DNA of 64,000 nucleotides from Bacteroidales bacterium WCE2004 (GTDB lineage Bacteria > Bacteroidota > Bacteroidia > Bacteroidales > UBA932). The stretch lies in the NCBI GenBank assembly GCA_900167895.1, contig FUZR01000002.1:682001-746000 (forward strand). Direction: 5' to 3'. The translations under genes were made by a program, and so were the position numbers. Below the pieces are notes generated by a model. That model saw nothing but the letters and a program-made list of their open reading frames with translations. It was not told the origin of the DNA and did no database searches. The first letter of the stretch is position 1. The number at the start of each line of letters is the position of its first letter. Below, in pieces: positions 53,106 through 62,664 of this stretch.

Positions 53106-54011
53106 ATGGAACTCCGGCAGCTCAAGTATTTCGTAAAGACGGCGGAAACGCTCAACTTCTCCGAAGCCGCGCGCGCACTCTTTGTCACCCAGAGCACCCT
53201 CTCCCAGCAGATCAGACAGCTGGAGGAAGAGATGGGCACCGAGCTCTTCCAGCGTGACAGCCACAGCGTCAGCCTCACCGAGAGCGGCGAGCACCTGCTG
53301 CCCATTGCGAAGCACACGCTCCAGGACGCCGAAGACTGCTATACGCAGATCAGCGACCTCAAGCAGATGCTGTCCGGAGTTCTCAACATCGGCATCACGT
53401 ACACTTTCGCACCGGTCCTCACCGAGACCGTCGGAGAATTCACCAAACAATATCCGGGCGTCAAACTCAACATCATCTGCCAGACGATGGCCGCGCTGCT
53501 CGAAATGCTCAAGCGGCGGGAGGTGGACTTCGTCCTCTGCTTCAGGCCCAACGTCGTGGACGACGAGATTGAATCACACGCACTGTTTGACAACCAGCTG
53601 TCCGTCATCCTGAGCAAGGAGCATCCGCTTGCGGGCCGGGAGTCGCTCTCCCTGGACGACATCCGCCCGCAGCGCATTGCGATGCCGGCCAAGGAGACGC
53701 AGGCCCGCAACGCCTTCGACAGCATGTTTCCCGGCGAATTGCAGCGGCTTGACGTACAGGTTGAGATCAACGAAGTCAATGTCCTGCTGGATCTGATCCG
53801 GGCCACCCAGATGATTACCTTCCTGTCCGAAGCCACGCTCTACCAGAAAGGAGGCCTCAAGGCCATCCCGTTGGAGGCGCCCAACACCCAGATGGAAGGC
53901 TGCGTACACACCCTCAAGAAAGTCTACCGCAAACGTGCCGCCGATGAGTTCATCCGCATCCTCAGCCAATCCAACGCTGTGATGGAGCGGGCTCATAACT
54001 GGCTCAAATGA
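53106..54011 (+). CDS. LysR-family transcriptional regulator
   Basis: A 301-residue regulator with the LysR N-terminal winged helix ([50 protein letters not shown]) and a periplasmic-binding-like effector domain ([30 protein letters not shown]). It overlaps the transporter gene by ATGA, so it is cotranscribed with its likely target instead of being divergent, the more common LysR arrangement. Confidence 0.93.
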   Translation: MELRQLKYFVKTAETLNFSEAARALFVTQSTLSQQIRQLEEEMGTELFQRDSHSVSLTESGEHLLPIAKHTLQDAEDCYTQISDLKQMLSGVLNIGITYTFAPVLTETVGEFTKQYPGVKLNIICQTMAALLEMLKRREVDFVLCFRPNVVDDEIESHALFDNQLSVILSKEHPLAGRESLSLDDIRPQRIAMPAKETQARNAFDSMFPGELQRLDVQVEINEVNVLLDLIRATQMITFLSEATLYQKGGLKAIPLEAPNTQMEGCVHTLKKVYRKRAADEFIRILSQSNAVMERAHNWLK

Positions 54012-55387
54012 CACTCGCATTATCGATCATCATCCTCTGCACCGTCATCGCCCTCGGAAAGATACTCGGCAGGTGCAAACTCTTTGGAATCTCACTCGGC
54101 GTCACCTGGATCCTCTTTGTCGGGATCGTGTTCGCCCACTATGGATATATCCTTGACCCCCAGCTGCTGCATTTCGTCAAGGAATTCGGCCTGATCCTGT
54201 TCGTCTATTCCATCGGCATGCAGGTCGGCCCCAGTTTTTTCTCCAGCTTCCGCTCAGGCGGCGTCAAGCTGAATCTTCTCGCCTCACTGCTTGTCTTGTG
54301 CGGCGTAGCTGTCACTTACTTCCTGATCAAGGTCACGGGAACTGATCCGGCCACGATGGTTGGTGTGATGTCCGGAGCCGTGACCAATACGCCGGGACTC
54401 GGCGCTGCGCAGCAAGCGTACGCCGACGCAACCGGGGGCGACCCGGCGGTGATCGCGCAAGGCTACGCCGTTGCCTACCCCTTAGGCGTGGTAGGTTGCA
54501 TCCTCTCGTTCATTCTCCTGAAAAACTTCTTCAGAGCGGAGAAACCGCTGGCCGTCCCCACCCAGCAGGAGGCAACCGAAACCCAGGTGTCGGGCAAATT
54601 GATTTCGCGGAAGATCAGCATTTCGAAACGGAAATTGAACGGCGCTGTCCTGGGCAAGCTGGAATTTGACAAATATTTGGGAGTAAACATAACGAAGATC
54701 CGCCGCGCGGGCATCGAGATCGCCGCGCGGCCGGACACCATCCTGCAGATGGGCGACGTGCTGACGGTCGTCGGCAGCGAGGCGGCCGTGACCGGAATGG
54801 AGAAGGTCCTCGGCAACTCGATCCGGCGCCTCAACGAGCCGAACCTGATCGCCATCTTCGCCGGCATCGCGCTGGGATGCGCCCTGGGCAGCATTCCCAT
54901 CCATTTCCCCGGCATCCCGCAGCCCGTCAAGCTCGGCCTGGCCGGCGGCCCGCTGATCGTCGCCATCCTGATCAGCTGCTTCTGCCCGCGTTTCAAGATC
55001 GTGACCTACATCACCACGAGCGCCAACCTGATGATCCGGGAGATCGGCATCTCGCTCTTCCTTGCCTGCGTGGGCCTGGAAGCCGGCTCCGGGTTCGTGG
55101 ACACGATCGTCAACAAGGGCGGCCTGCTCTGGATCGCCTACGGCGCCATCATCACCGTCGTGCCCATCCTGACCTGCGGCCTGATCGGAAAGTATTTCAT
55201 GAAGCTGCGCTACAACACCCTGATCGGCGTCCTGTCGGGCGCGAGCACCAACCCGCCGGCACTCGCCTTCGCCGGCGAGCAGGACAAGAACAGCGACGAG
55301 GCGGCCGTCGGCTACGCCACGGTCTACCCGCTGACGATGTTCCTGCGGGTCCTCGCGGCCCAGCTGATGGTCCTGATCCTGCTGTGA
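54008..55387 (+). CDS. AspT/YidE-like transporter, short form with one RCK_C domain
   Basis: A 459-residue protein with two five-to-six-helix membrane halves. The first contains [17 protein letters not shown] and [17 protein letters not shown]; the second contains [14 protein letters not shown] and [13 protein letters not shown], the paired motifs of the aspartate:alanine exchanger family. Between them is one TrkA_C/RCK_C-like domain ([39 protein letters not shown]). Usual members have about 560 residues and two such domains. The substrate is unknown but probably a small carboxylate. Confidence 0.88.
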   Translation: MTLALSIIILCTVIALGKILGRCKLFGISLGVTWILFVGIVFAHYGYILDPQLLHFVKEFGLILFVYSIGMQVGPSFFSSFRSGGVKLNLLASLLVLCGVAVTYFLIKVTGTDPATMVGVMSGAVTNTPGLGAAQQAYADATGGDPAVIAQGYAVAYPLGVVGCILSFILLKNFFRAEKPLAVPTQQEATETQVSGKLISRKISISKRKLNGAVLGKLEFDKYLGVNITKIRRAGIEIAARPDTILQMGDVLTVVGSEAAVTGMEKVLGNSIRRLNEPNLIAIFAGIALGCALGSIPIHFPGIPQPVKLGLAGGPLIVAILISCFCPRFKIVTYITTSANLMIREIGISLFLACVGLEAGSGFVDTIVNKGGLLWIAYGAIITVVPILTCGLIGKYFMKLRYNTLIGVLSGASTNPPALAFAGEQDKNSDEAAVGYATVYPLTMFLRVLAAQLMVLILL

Positions 55388-55487
55388 CGCCGGAGGGGAA
55401 ATGACGGTTTCATCGCTTTCTTTTGGTTTTTTTCTGCAAAATTTCTAATTTGCAACGAATTGGCAGAAACCCCAAATTTAAACGCAT

Positions 55488-55826
55488 ATGAGACCCGAAT
55501 TAGTCCAATCCTTCATCATGCGCTACGGCGAGTGCTTCGACTCGGCGACGGTGATTGATGTGCAGAACAAGATCAGCGAGCTGGACGACTCCAAGTTTGG
55601 CATCCTGATGACCATGAACCTGCAGAAACCGACCATCATGCTGCTCATCGCCATCCTGCTCGGCTGGGAGCGCTTCTTCCTGGACGACATCGCGCTGGGC
55701 GTCATCAAGGTCCTGACCTGCTATGGCATCGGCATCTGGTGGCTGGTGGACATCTTCACCGTCACGCAGCGGACCTACCGCCACAACTACGAGAAGTTCA
55801 ACGAAACCCTGATGTTCTGCCGCTAA
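55488..55826 (+). CDS. TM2-domain protein
   Basis: A 112-residue protein with a 40-residue polar N-terminus (RPELVQSFIMRYGECFDSATVIDVQNKI) and the TM2 double-helix domain (LLIAILLGWERFFLDDIALGVIKVLTCYGIGIWWLVDIF). It is the first gene of the TM2-CD225-DUF2752 trio. Function unknown. Confidence 0.87.
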   Translation: MRPELVQSFIMRYGECFDSATVIDVQNKISELDDSKFGILMTMNLQKPTIMLLIAILLGWERFFLDDIALGVIKVLTCYGIGIWWLVDIFTVTQRTYRHNYEKFNETLMFCR

Positions 55827-55839
55827 TTCCCCCGCGACT

Positions 55840-56133
55840 ATGGAAACCGTCCCCTTCCACAGCAACAAACTGGTCATGGCCATCCTCTGCACGCTGTTCT
55901 GCTGCCAGATCGGCGGCATCATCGCCATCATCTATTCGGCCCGGTCCAACAGCACCTACAGGAGCGCCCTGTTCTCCTCTGACGACGCCATCCGGCAGTC
56001 GCTGTATTATCAGTCCGAGCAGGAGAACAAGACCGCCAGGACCTGGATCATCATCAGCATCTTCACCGGGCTCTCCGGCGTCATCGCATACTTCGTACTG
56101 GTGAGCCTCGGCATCATCGCTTCGTTATGTTAG
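55840..56133 (+). CDS. CD225/dispanin-like small membrane protein
   Basis: A 97-residue protein with the CD225 signature SNKLVMAILCTLFCCQIGGIIAIIYSARSN (paired Cys at the membrane border), a polar loop with repeated short Q/S/E stretches, and a second membrane segment (WIIISIFTGLSGVIAYFVLVSL). The family includes the eukaryotic interferon-induced transmembrane proteins; bacterial roles are unknown. It overlaps the DUF2752 gene by 7 bp. Confidence 0.85.
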   Translation: METVPFHSNKLVMAILCTLFCCQIGGIIAIIYSARSNSTYRSALFSSDDAIRQSLYYQSEQENKTARTWIIISIFTGLSGVIAYFVLVSLGIIASLC

Positions 56134-56510
56134 CAGCGAAGAGGAAAGCGGCCGGCGTGATCCTGATCGCGCTCGCCGCCATCTTTGCCGTCTTCATCTA
56201 CGCGACGTTCGACCCCGAGACGACCCCTTTCCCCAAGTGTCCCTTCTATTGGGCGACCGGGTTCAAATGCCCCGGCTGCGGTTCGCAGCGTGCCCTGCAT
56301 CAGCTGCTTCACCTGCACGTCGGAGCCGCTTTCGGCTACAACGCGTGCCTGGTCACGTTCATCCCCGTCCTGCTGTTCCTGTTTTCGGCAGAAATCCTGC
56401 GGGAGAAGGCTCCCGGGTACTACCGTGCGAGCCACCACCCGGCGCTGGGCTGGACCCTGCTGGCCCTGGTCCTGCTCTGGTGGATCTTTCGGAACATTTT
56501 TAATCTCTGA
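56127..56510 (+). CDS. DUF2752-family membrane protein
   Basis: A 127-residue protein with three hydrophobic segments and the DUF2752 motif KCPFYWATGFKCPGCGSQRALHQLLHL, whose three Cys and two His suggest a metal or redox site. It starts within the CD225 gene, so the trio is a single operon. Function unknown. Confidence 0.88.
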   Translation: MLAAKRKAAGVILIALAAIFAVFIYATFDPETTPFPKCPFYWATGFKCPGCGSQRALHQLLHLHVGAAFGYNACLVTFIPVLLFLFSAEILREKAPGYYRASHHPALGWTLLALVLLWWIFRNIFNL

Positions 56511-56529
56511 CAGTTAGTTATACCGCAAT

Positions 56530-57591
56530 ATGAAAAAAGTCATCAAAATCGTACTCTGGTCCCTGCTGGGCCTGCTGGTTGTCATTCTCGTTTTCGCGGG
56601 CATCAAGTTCGGCCCGTTCATCAAAGGCGCGACGTCCGTCCAGAAGCTGGACGACGGCCTGTATTACCTGGAATACAAGGGCGACGACGGCTTCGCCGGG
56701 CTCATCGAGCAGGGTGGCGGCCGCAGCGCGGCGGCGCTGATCCCCTATGTCATCAACTTCCTCTCGCAGGGCTATTATACGCCGCCCGTGCAGGAGTTTG
56801 CCCCGAACGTGTACGGCTGCTCGGCCCTGACGGCCCGCACGCCGGAGGGCTCCGTCCTGATGGGGCGCAACTTCGATTTCAACCACTCCACCAGCCTGAT
56901 CACGCACGTCGTCCCCAAGGACGGATATGAGACCATCACCACGTTCAACGTGGACTTCTTCGGCTTCGGCGACGGCTGGGCGCCGGAAGGCATGCCCAAC
57001 CAGTTCATGGCCCTGTCCTCCCTCTTCTTCGCCCTGGACGGCATCAACGAGAAGGGCCTCGCGGTCGCAGACCTGATGGCCGGCGACGAGGTGGAGACGC
57101 ATCAGGAGACGGGCAAGCCGGCCCTGACCGGATCGACGGCCATCGCCTACGTGCTGCGCCGCGCCGCCAACGTGGAGGAGGCGCTCGCGACGCTCCGGAG
57201 CATCGACATGCACTCCGACATCGGCGCGGCGCACCATTTCGCCATTTCCGACGCCTCCGGCCGGAGCGTCGTGGTGGAATACGTCGACAACGAGATGGTC
57301 GTCGTGGAGACGCCCGCCGTGGCGAACCACTACCTCTGCGAGGCGAAGAAGAATGTCGGCCTGATGGACTGGGACCATCGCTACGAGCAGCTCTGCGCCA
57401 GCTTCGAGGCGGCGGGCGGCGTGATGGAGCGCAAGGCGCTCGAAGCGGCCGTCTTCTCCGTGTCCCAGCCGGAGCAGAAGGGCTTCCTCGGCACGGCCTG
57501 GACCATGGTGATGGACCTGACCCACCCGTCCGTCACCTACTACAATCTCCGCAAATTCGACCAGCCTTTCCATTACGAACTCGGCAAATAG
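56530..57591 (+). CDS. choloylglycine-hydrolase-like / C45 Ntn-hydrolase
   Basis: A 353-residue protein with an N-terminal membrane anchor (VIKIVLWSLLGLLVVILVFAGI). The Ntn-hydrolase motif NVYGCSALTARTPEGSVLMGRNFDFNHS places the nucleophile at Cys97 after self-cleavage, with Arg and Asp in GRNFDF. Linear-amide hydrolases of this group include penicillin acylases, bile-salt hydrolases and acyl-CoA:acyltransferases; which one is unknown. It is 4 bp upstream of the GNAT gene and probably cotranscribed with it. Confidence 0.8.
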   Translation: MKKVIKIVLWSLLGLLVVILVFAGIKFGPFIKGATSVQKLDDGLYYLEYKGDDGFAGLIEQGGGRSAAALIPYVINFLSQGYYTPPVQEFAPNVYGCSALTARTPEGSVLMGRNFDFNHSTSLITHVVPKDGYETITTFNVDFFGFGDGWAPEGMPNQFMALSSLFFALDGINEKGLAVADLMAGDEVETHQETGKPALTGSTAIAYVLRRAANVEEALATLRSIDMHSDIGAAHHFAISDASGRSVVVEYVDNEMVVVETPAVANHYLCEAKKNVGLMDWDHRYEQLCASFEAAGGVMERKALEAAVFSVSQPEQKGFLGTAWTMVMDLTHPSVTYYNLRKFDQPFHYELGK

Positions 57592-57595
57592 ACCT

Positions 57596-58225
57596 ATGGC
57601 ACTGGAATTCGGCCCCCTGAAACGAAGCGAGATCCGGGAGGCGGCGGCGCTCGCCGCCCGGGCCTTCGACGACTACGAGTACTTCACCAACTGGTTCCCG
57701 GAACCGGCCGAGCGGGGTGCCGTGGCCTTCGAGATCCTCTGGCGCGTCTACCGGACCAATTTCCGCGTGGCGGACTACCTGGCCGCCCGCCAGGACGGCC
57801 GGCTGGTAGCCGTGGCGCAGCTCAACCCGCCCGCCTACAAGACGCCGTCCGACCTGCGCTACCTCCTCAACGGCTGGATGAAGGTCTACAAGGCCGGCGA
57901 CAAGGCGACCATCGACGCCTGGCTGGCGATGGACGCCGCGGCCGGCAAACCCTGCCACGATTACCAGCAGACCGGTCCGGAGATCTGGTATGCCAGTTCC
58001 CTGACGGTGGACCCTTCGGCTCAGGGCACGGGCGTCGGCACCCGCTTCATCGAGTACTGGGAGCAGTACGTGCGCGGGCGGGGCGGCCGGCAGCTGGTGT
58101 TCTTCACCAATTCCGAGAAGAACCTCGCCTACTACCGCAAGCGCGGCTACGAAGTCTTCTTCGAAGAAGAGATCGTCTACAAGGGGCAGAAGATGGGCAG
58201 CTGGAGCCTGAAGAAATCCCTCTGA
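57596..58225 (+). CDS. GNAT-family N-acetyltransferase
   Basis: A 209-residue acyltransferase with the acetyl-CoA-binding motif LTVDPSAQGTGVGTRFIEYWE (QGTGVG) and the GNAT end strand VFFTNSEKNLAYYRKRGYEVFFEEE. The substrate amine is unknown. It follows the Ntn-hydrolase by 4 bp and is closed by a strong terminator. Confidence 0.87.
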   Translation: MALEFGPLKRSEIREAAALAARAFDDYEYFTNWFPEPAERGAVAFEILWRVYRTNFRVADYLAARQDGRLVAVAQLNPPAYKTPSDLRYLLNGWMKVYKAGDKATIDAWLAMDAAAGKPCHDYQQTGPEIWYASSLTVDPSAQGTGVGTRFIEYWEQYVRGRGGRQLVFFTNSEKNLAYYRKRGYEVFFEEEIVYKGQKMGSWSLKKSL

Positions 58226-58231
58226 ACACCA

Positions 58232-58270
58232 AAGCGGGCCGCTGATCGACAGCGGCCCGCTTCCCTTTTT
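58232..58270. terminator. bidirectional terminator between GNAT and GH9 genes
   Basis: A 13-bp stem, AAGCGGGCCGCTG (58232-58244) with CAGCGGCCCGCTT (58250-58262), has a 5-nt loop and is followed by CCC and a T-run on the plus strand. It lies between convergent genes. Confidence 0.85.
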
Positions 58271-58284
58271 TGTTGTGGTACCGG

Positions 58285-60888
58285 CTACCTGTTCAGGCAG
58301 CGGGCAATTTCATCGCAGGCGAGGCAGAGCTGCACATACTGCGGAGCCGTGTTGATGCAGCATTCGTTCTCACCCCAGTGGAACGGATAGTCGTCCTTGT
58401 TCTCGAAGTAGTCTTCCTTGACCAGCAGGCCGGGCACGATGCCGCCCGGGATCACGGCGTAGTCCGCGCGGTTGTTGCCGTAGGCCACCTTCTTGGTGTT
58501 GACGCCGACCGAGGTCACGAAGGAGACGTTGCTGCCGGGGTGGCAGCCGAAGATGAAGTTCAGGCCGTTGAACACATATTCCGGATCGATCATGTCCGGG
58601 AAGAGCTTCCAGACCTTGTAGCAGTTGTAGGCGGTCATGATGATCGAGGCGTTGCCGGCCCAGCCGGTGCCGCCGATCGACACGCCGTAGGGGTTGTCCT
58701 GGCCGCCCCGGGTGAGGACGTCCACGTAGGCGGGAATGAGCTCCTTCACCTTCTTCTGGAACTTCTTGTCCATGTAGGGATACAGCTTGAGTGCGGCGGC
58801 GAGGTTCGGGCCGCCGTTGAACTCGGTCATGAACATGCCGTTCTGGACCGGCCCGTTGGAGCGGCGCACTTCCGGCCTGGCCGCCAGCTGCTTCTCGACG
58901 AGCGGCAGGAAGAAGTCCTTGTATTTCTGGTTGCCGGTGGCGAGCCAGAGCTCGATGGCGGCGTTGATGCGCGGGTCGCCGCCGCCCATCATCCAGCGGC
59001 CCATCATCGGGTTGTTGGCCGGATCGGCGGCTTCGAAGTGCTTGTCCCACAGCATTTCAGCGTTGCGCAGGGAGCGCTCGGCCTCCTCCGGATAGTAGTC
59101 CTTCAGGGCCGGGTAGGCGGCCGCCAGGGACACGATGTCCTGCATCACGCCGACGGCGCTGAAACGGCTCGTGAAGACGAAACGGTCGTCGGGGGTGCCG
59201 GAGCGGTTGCCACGCACCTCGTAGGGCGCGAGGGTCGGGTCGTAGACCAGGCCGTCGGTCAGCGTCATCGCGTCGCCGAGATGGTGGTAGTGGTGCATGT
59301 CGGGCTGGCCGATGACCTGCGCCACGAAGCCGATGTTCTCGACCTGGGCGTTGATGTTCAGCGTACCGTGCAGGATCAGCTGGACGTTGTCGGGGATCCC
59401 GTCAGGGACGTGGATGTCGGCATACTGGGTCTTCTCGTCGATCAGCGTCTGGTCGCGCTCCGGGCGGAACTGGCGCCAGATGTAGGCCAGGTCCTCGGTG
59501 GTGTTGAGCACGGAGTTGGCCTGGATGTCGAAGTCGCCGGCGTCATACCATCCGCCGACCGCCAGGCCGGGGATGTGCTCGAGGGGCTGGTACTTCGTGT
59601 TGGTCTCGTCGCCCTGGAAGTAGCCGTCGTGCAGGCGCACGTTGGCCGGCGCCTGGAGGGCGTCGTCCATGTTGGCGCGCCCGTGCCAGATGCGGTAGGC
59701 CTCGTTGACCTCCATGTGGTCCATGTTGACCACGAGGGAGATGTCCATCGAGGGATGCCACTTGTCGGAATAGACTTCCTTGTCGATCGGGAAGGCGTTG
59801 GTCATGACGCCCTGATAGTCAATGCAGTACAGGCCCGGTTCGCGGACGTCGGAGAAGTCCAGGCGGACGTAGTTGTAGCGGTGGTGGTATTCGCCCCAGA
59901 CCTCGGCGGCGACCTCCTTCACGACGGTCCTGGAGCCGTCCGGGTTGACGCGGAGGATGCGGCCGGTGGCGGCGGGCGTGGCGTTCTTGTCGAGCTCGAC
60001 CACGGAGACCTTCTTCTGGGCGGGCGTGTAGCCGACCTGCGAGAAGCCGATGTTCGCCGGGCGGGTCCAGTCTTCCGACGCGCTCGGCTCCAGGTACCAC
60101 TCGAGCACCTTGCCGGTCTGGCCGGCGGGCAGCAGGGAGCGGAGCACGAAGGTGCCGTTCTGCGCGAGGTGGCGGCCGTCGTAGATGCTGATCTCCCGGT
60201 CGGAGGTCACGCTCACGCGCAGCGCCTCGTCCTCCGGCGCCATCACGATGCGGTGGCCCGTGGAGAGCGGAAGCGGCACGAGGAAGTCACCGCGGCCGCG
60301 GTCGTCGAAGGTGGATTCGCCGAAATACTGCGGGATCTTCTCGGAGACGGGATGCACCTCGGTGTCGTGCATCGGATACTTGGGAAGGATGCGTGCGAGG
60401 TTGTCAACCAGGTAGTTGCGGCCGAAATAGGAGGCCGGGAAAAACTCCAGGTTCATGCCGGCCTTGCCGACCAGCTGCTCGGGGACGGGCTTGTCCAGCC
60501 AGATCTGGACCAGGACGCCCTTGTCCTTGGGCAGGACCTTGAGCCGGGGGGCGAAGTCGTAGTCGGCATAGGTCAGCGACACGGCGACGCTGCTCTCGGC
60601 GCGGTCGATCTCGCGGGGGCTCACGACGCCGAAGATGTCCCACTGCTCGGGGGTGTTCATCAGGCGGACGCCGCCGCCGGTGGCGATGCGCTCGCCCCGC
60701 TGGATGATCTCCAGTCCGGCGAACTTCTCGTCGTAGAAACCGCCATTGTACAGGTTGTTATACACTAAGACATTCGTGCCCCGCGCCTCGAAATAGCCGA
60801 GGTCGTTGAGCCGGAGGGTTTGGGCGGACACGCCGGTCGCCGATGCGAGCAGGAACGCCGCTGCGGCGAGCAGAGTTTTTCCTTTCAT
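58285..60888 (-). CDS. secreted glycoside hydrolase family 9 (endoglucanase-type)
   Basis: An 867-residue protein with a signal peptide (MKGKTLLAAAAFLLASATGVSAQ). Residues about 280-380 form the Ig-like domain of family 9 enzymes (IGFSQVGYTPAQKKVSVVEL). The catalytic (alpha/alpha)6 barrel contains GGWYDAGDFDIQ with the nucleophile-activating Asp pair (Asp449, Asp452), FGCHPGSNVSFVTSVG and GENECCINTAPQY with the catalytic acid (Glu842 or Glu840). GH9 enzymes hydrolyse beta-1,4-glucans or related oligosaccharides. No SusCD pair is adjacent, so it is not an obvious member of the 5' locus. Confidence 0.92.
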   Translation of the reverse strand: MKGKTLLAAAAFLLASATGVSAQTLRLNDLGYFEARGTNVLVYNNLYNGGFYDEKFAGLEIIQRGERIATGGGVRLMNTPEQWDIFGVVSPREIDRAESSVAVSLTYADYDFAPRLKVLPKDKGVLVQIWLDKPVPEQLVGKAGMNLEFFPASYFGRNYLVDNLARILPKYPMHDTEVHPVSEKIPQYFGESTFDDRGRGDFLVPLPLSTGHRIVMAPEDEALRVSVTSDREISIYDGRHLAQNGTFVLRSLLPAGQTGKVLEWYLEPSASEDWTRPANIGFSQVGYTPAQKKVSVVELDKNATPAATGRILRVNPDGSRTVVKEVAAEVWGEYHHRYNYVRLDFSDVREPGLYCIDYQGVMTNAFPIDKEVYSDKWHPSMDISLVVNMDHMEVNEAYRIWHGRANMDDALQAPANVRLHDGYFQGDETNTKYQPLEHIPGLAVGGWYDAGDFDIQANSVLNTTEDLAYIWRQFRPERDQTLIDEKTQYADIHVPDGIPDNVQLILHGTLNINAQVENIGFVAQVIGQPDMHHYHHLGDAMTLTDGLVYDPTLAPYEVRGNRSGTPDDRFVFTSRFSAVGVMQDIVSLAAAYPALKDYYPEEAERSLRNAEMLWDKHFEAADPANNPMMGRWMMGGGDPRINAAIELWLATGNQKYKDFFLPLVEKQLAARPEVRRSNGPVQNGMFMTEFNGGPNLAAALKLYPYMDKKFQKKVKELIPAYVDVLTRGGQDNPYGVSIGGTGWAGNASIIMTAYNCYKVWKLFPDMIDPEYVFNGLNFIFGCHPGSNVSFVTSVGVNTKKVAYGNNRADYAVIPGGIVPGLLVKEDYFENKDDYPFHWGENECCINTAPQYVQLCLACDEIARCLNR

Positions 60889-61040
60889 ACTAACGTTGTT
60901 GGTTCTGTTTGATTATTAGCATCGGAAATATAGGGAAAAAAGAACGAATTGCGAAAGTCCGCCCGTATCCCGGATGTCAGTTTGACGGATAAGTGAAAGG
61001 ATTTGGAACACGCCCGCCAATCGGGAAAGGAGAGATTCGC

Positions 61041-61048
61041 TATTTTTG
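61041..61048 (+). promoter_or_regulatory. -7 box of the DUF4380-like gene
   Basis: TATTTTTG, a perfect TAnnTTTG match 23 bp before ATG 61072; no clear -33 element. Confidence 0.5.
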
Positions 61049-61071
61049 TGTCACTCAATTTGACAACCGGC

Positions 61072-61956
61072 ATGAAAAGATTTCTCCTTCCCCTGGTCGC
61101 GGCCCTGACGCTTGGCAGCGTCGCCGCTTCCGCCCAGGCCGTCCAGGCCCTCGAAGATTCCAAATACAGCATCGCCGTCGGCGATGTGACCCTGACCGTC
61201 GACGCCGCCCACGGCGGCAAGGTCCTGTCTTACAAGCTCGGAGACAAGGAGGTCCTCAACCAGGGCCGTTTCCCCAACTCCTTCGGCAGCACCTTCTGGA
61301 CCAGCCCGCAGCGCGAGTGGAACTGGCCGCCGGTGGCGGAATATGACACCAAGGCCTTCGAGGCCGCGGTGGAAGGCGACGCCCTCGTGCTGACCGGCCA
61401 GAAGTCCGAGCGCTTCGGCTACCGGATCCGCAAGGCGTTCGCCGCCGATCCGGCCGACGGCGCGGTCGTCATCACCTACACCATCGTCAACGAATCCGGC
61501 GAGACCCGCCAGGTGGCGCCGTGGGAGATCTCCCGCGTGCCCAACGGCGGCGTGCTCTTCTTCGACGCCACGTCCGTCGAGCCCGCCAACAACATGGCCG
61601 GCCTGCCGTTCGAATACAAGTTCGGCGCGGCCTGGTACGTGATGGACGAGGCCCGCGAGAACCGCAAGGTCAACGCCGACGGCAAGGGCTGGCTCGCTTT
61701 CAGCGCCAACGGCATCCTCTTCGTCAAGAAGTTCCAGGACCTCAAGCCGGAGGAGCCCGCGCCCGCTGAGGCCGAGATCCAGGTCTATGCCAACCCGGGC
61801 AAGACCTTCGTCGAGATCGAGGAGCAGGGCGCCTACACCACCCTGCAGCCGGGCGGCGAGGTCAGCTGGACCGTCCGCTGGTACCTCGCGCCGCAGACCG
61901 GCGCCGACGAGCCCTCCGAGGCCCTGCTCCAGCAGGCCCTCGCCATCGTGAAATAA
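61072..61956 (+). CDS. secreted DUF4380-like protein
   Basis: ATG 61072 gives 294 residues with a signal peptide (MKRFLLPLVAALTLGSVAASAQ). The mature part has the galactose-mutarotase-like pattern (TLTVDAAHGGKVLSYKLGDKEVLN, FGSTFWTSPQREWNWPP, QVAPWEISRVPNGGVLFF) found in DUF4380 proteins. It may bind or modify a sugar in the periplasm. It is divergent from the GH9 cellulase, a suggestive but not proven link. Confidence 0.8.
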   Translation: MKRFLLPLVAALTLGSVAASAQAVQALEDSKYSIAVGDVTLTVDAAHGGKVLSYKLGDKEVLNQGRFPNSFGSTFWTSPQREWNWPPVAEYDTKAFEAAVEGDALVLTGQKSERFGYRIRKAFAADPADGAVVITYTIVNESGETRQVAPWEISRVPNGGVLFFDATSVEPANNMAGLPFEYKFGAAWYVMDEARENRKVNADGKGWLAFSANGILFVKKFQDLKPEEPAPAEAEIQVYANPGKTFVEIEEQGAYTTLQPGGEVSWTVRWYLAPQTGADEPSEALLQQALAIVK

Positions 61957-61979
61957 ATCCCTTGAAACCAATTATAACC

Positions 61980-62017
61980 AGACAGGGTGACACTCCGGTG
62001 CCACCCTGTCTCTCTTT
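61980..62017 (+). terminator. terminator after the DUF4380-like gene
   Basis: AGACAGGGTG (61980-61989) and CACCCTGTCT (62002-62011) form a stem with an inner CAC/GTG pair, followed by a T-rich tail. It lies between convergent genes and may also serve the minus strand. Confidence 0.8.
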
Positions 62018-62031
62018 TCTCACCGCCCCAC

Positions 62032-62232
62032 CTAGTCCGTTTCTTCCAGCGAGAAGATGGATTCGGCAGGCTTGCCGAAGTACCGGGCGATTTTCAGAGC
62101 CAGGACCGTCGAGGGAATGTATTTCCCCGATTCGATCGAGTTGATGGTGTTGCGGCTCACGCCGATGGCCTCCGCCAGCTGCTGCTGGGTAATGTCCCGG
62201 ATGGCCCGCTCCACTTTGACCGTGTTCTTCAT
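62032..62232 (-). CDS. XRE-family helix-turn-helix regulator
   Basis: A 66-residue protein of the short HTH_3/YozG type: RAIRDITQQQLAEAIGVSRNTINSIESGKYIPSTVLALKIARYFG. It lies 8 bp after a membrane-protein gene, a common gene pair, and probably represses the pair through the inverted repeat over the promoter. Confidence 0.9.
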   Translation of the reverse strand: MKNTVKVERAIRDITQQQLAEAIGVSRNTINSIESGKYIPSTVLALKIARYFGKPAESIFSLEETD

Positions 62233-62240
62233 AGTCGCTT

Positions 62241-62657
62241 CTATTTACGGGATTTACAGAGCATCCACCGGAACAGCCCGTAATACAGGACGAAGAGGAG
62301 AACCGGGAGGGCGATGAGGAACAGTTCGCTCAGGTAAGGGTTGGTGCCGGGACCGGGCTGCTCCACAAAGACGATGTTCAGGATAAGAAGGAACACGAAG
62401 AAGGCATAGGCGGTGATCCCGACGGCTTTCAGGCGGAACGCCGCAATCATCTCATCTTCCACCTTCTCCTTCGACAGGCTGACGAGGAAGATGGACACGA
62501 TAAAGGTGAAATACAGCGGCCTCACCAGAAGGCACTGTACATCAAAGTCGCGGGCAAAGAACAGCCATTCGACAAGAAATCCGCAGACGGAGCCGGCCAG
62601 TAGCCACCAGCCTATCTTCTGGCAGGCGTGCGGCAGGAGGATGTTTTTAGTGTTCAT
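62241..62657 (-). CDS. four-helix membrane protein paired with the XRE regulator
   Basis: A 138-residue protein with four hydrophobic segments (KIGWWLLAGSVCGFLVEWLFF, LYFTFIVSIFLVSL, ITAYAFFVFLLILNIVFV, LFLIALPVLLFVLYYGLF). No family is assigned. It is the first gene of the regulator operon. Confidence 0.72.
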   Translation of the reverse strand: MNTKNILLPHACQKIGWWLLAGSVCGFLVEWLFFARDFDVQCLLVRPLYFTFIVSIFLVSLSKEKVEDEMIAAFRLKAVGITAYAFFVFLLILNIVFVEQPGPGTNPYLSELFLIALPVLLFVLYYGLFRWMLCKSRK

Positions 62658-62664
62658 AGTCAGT

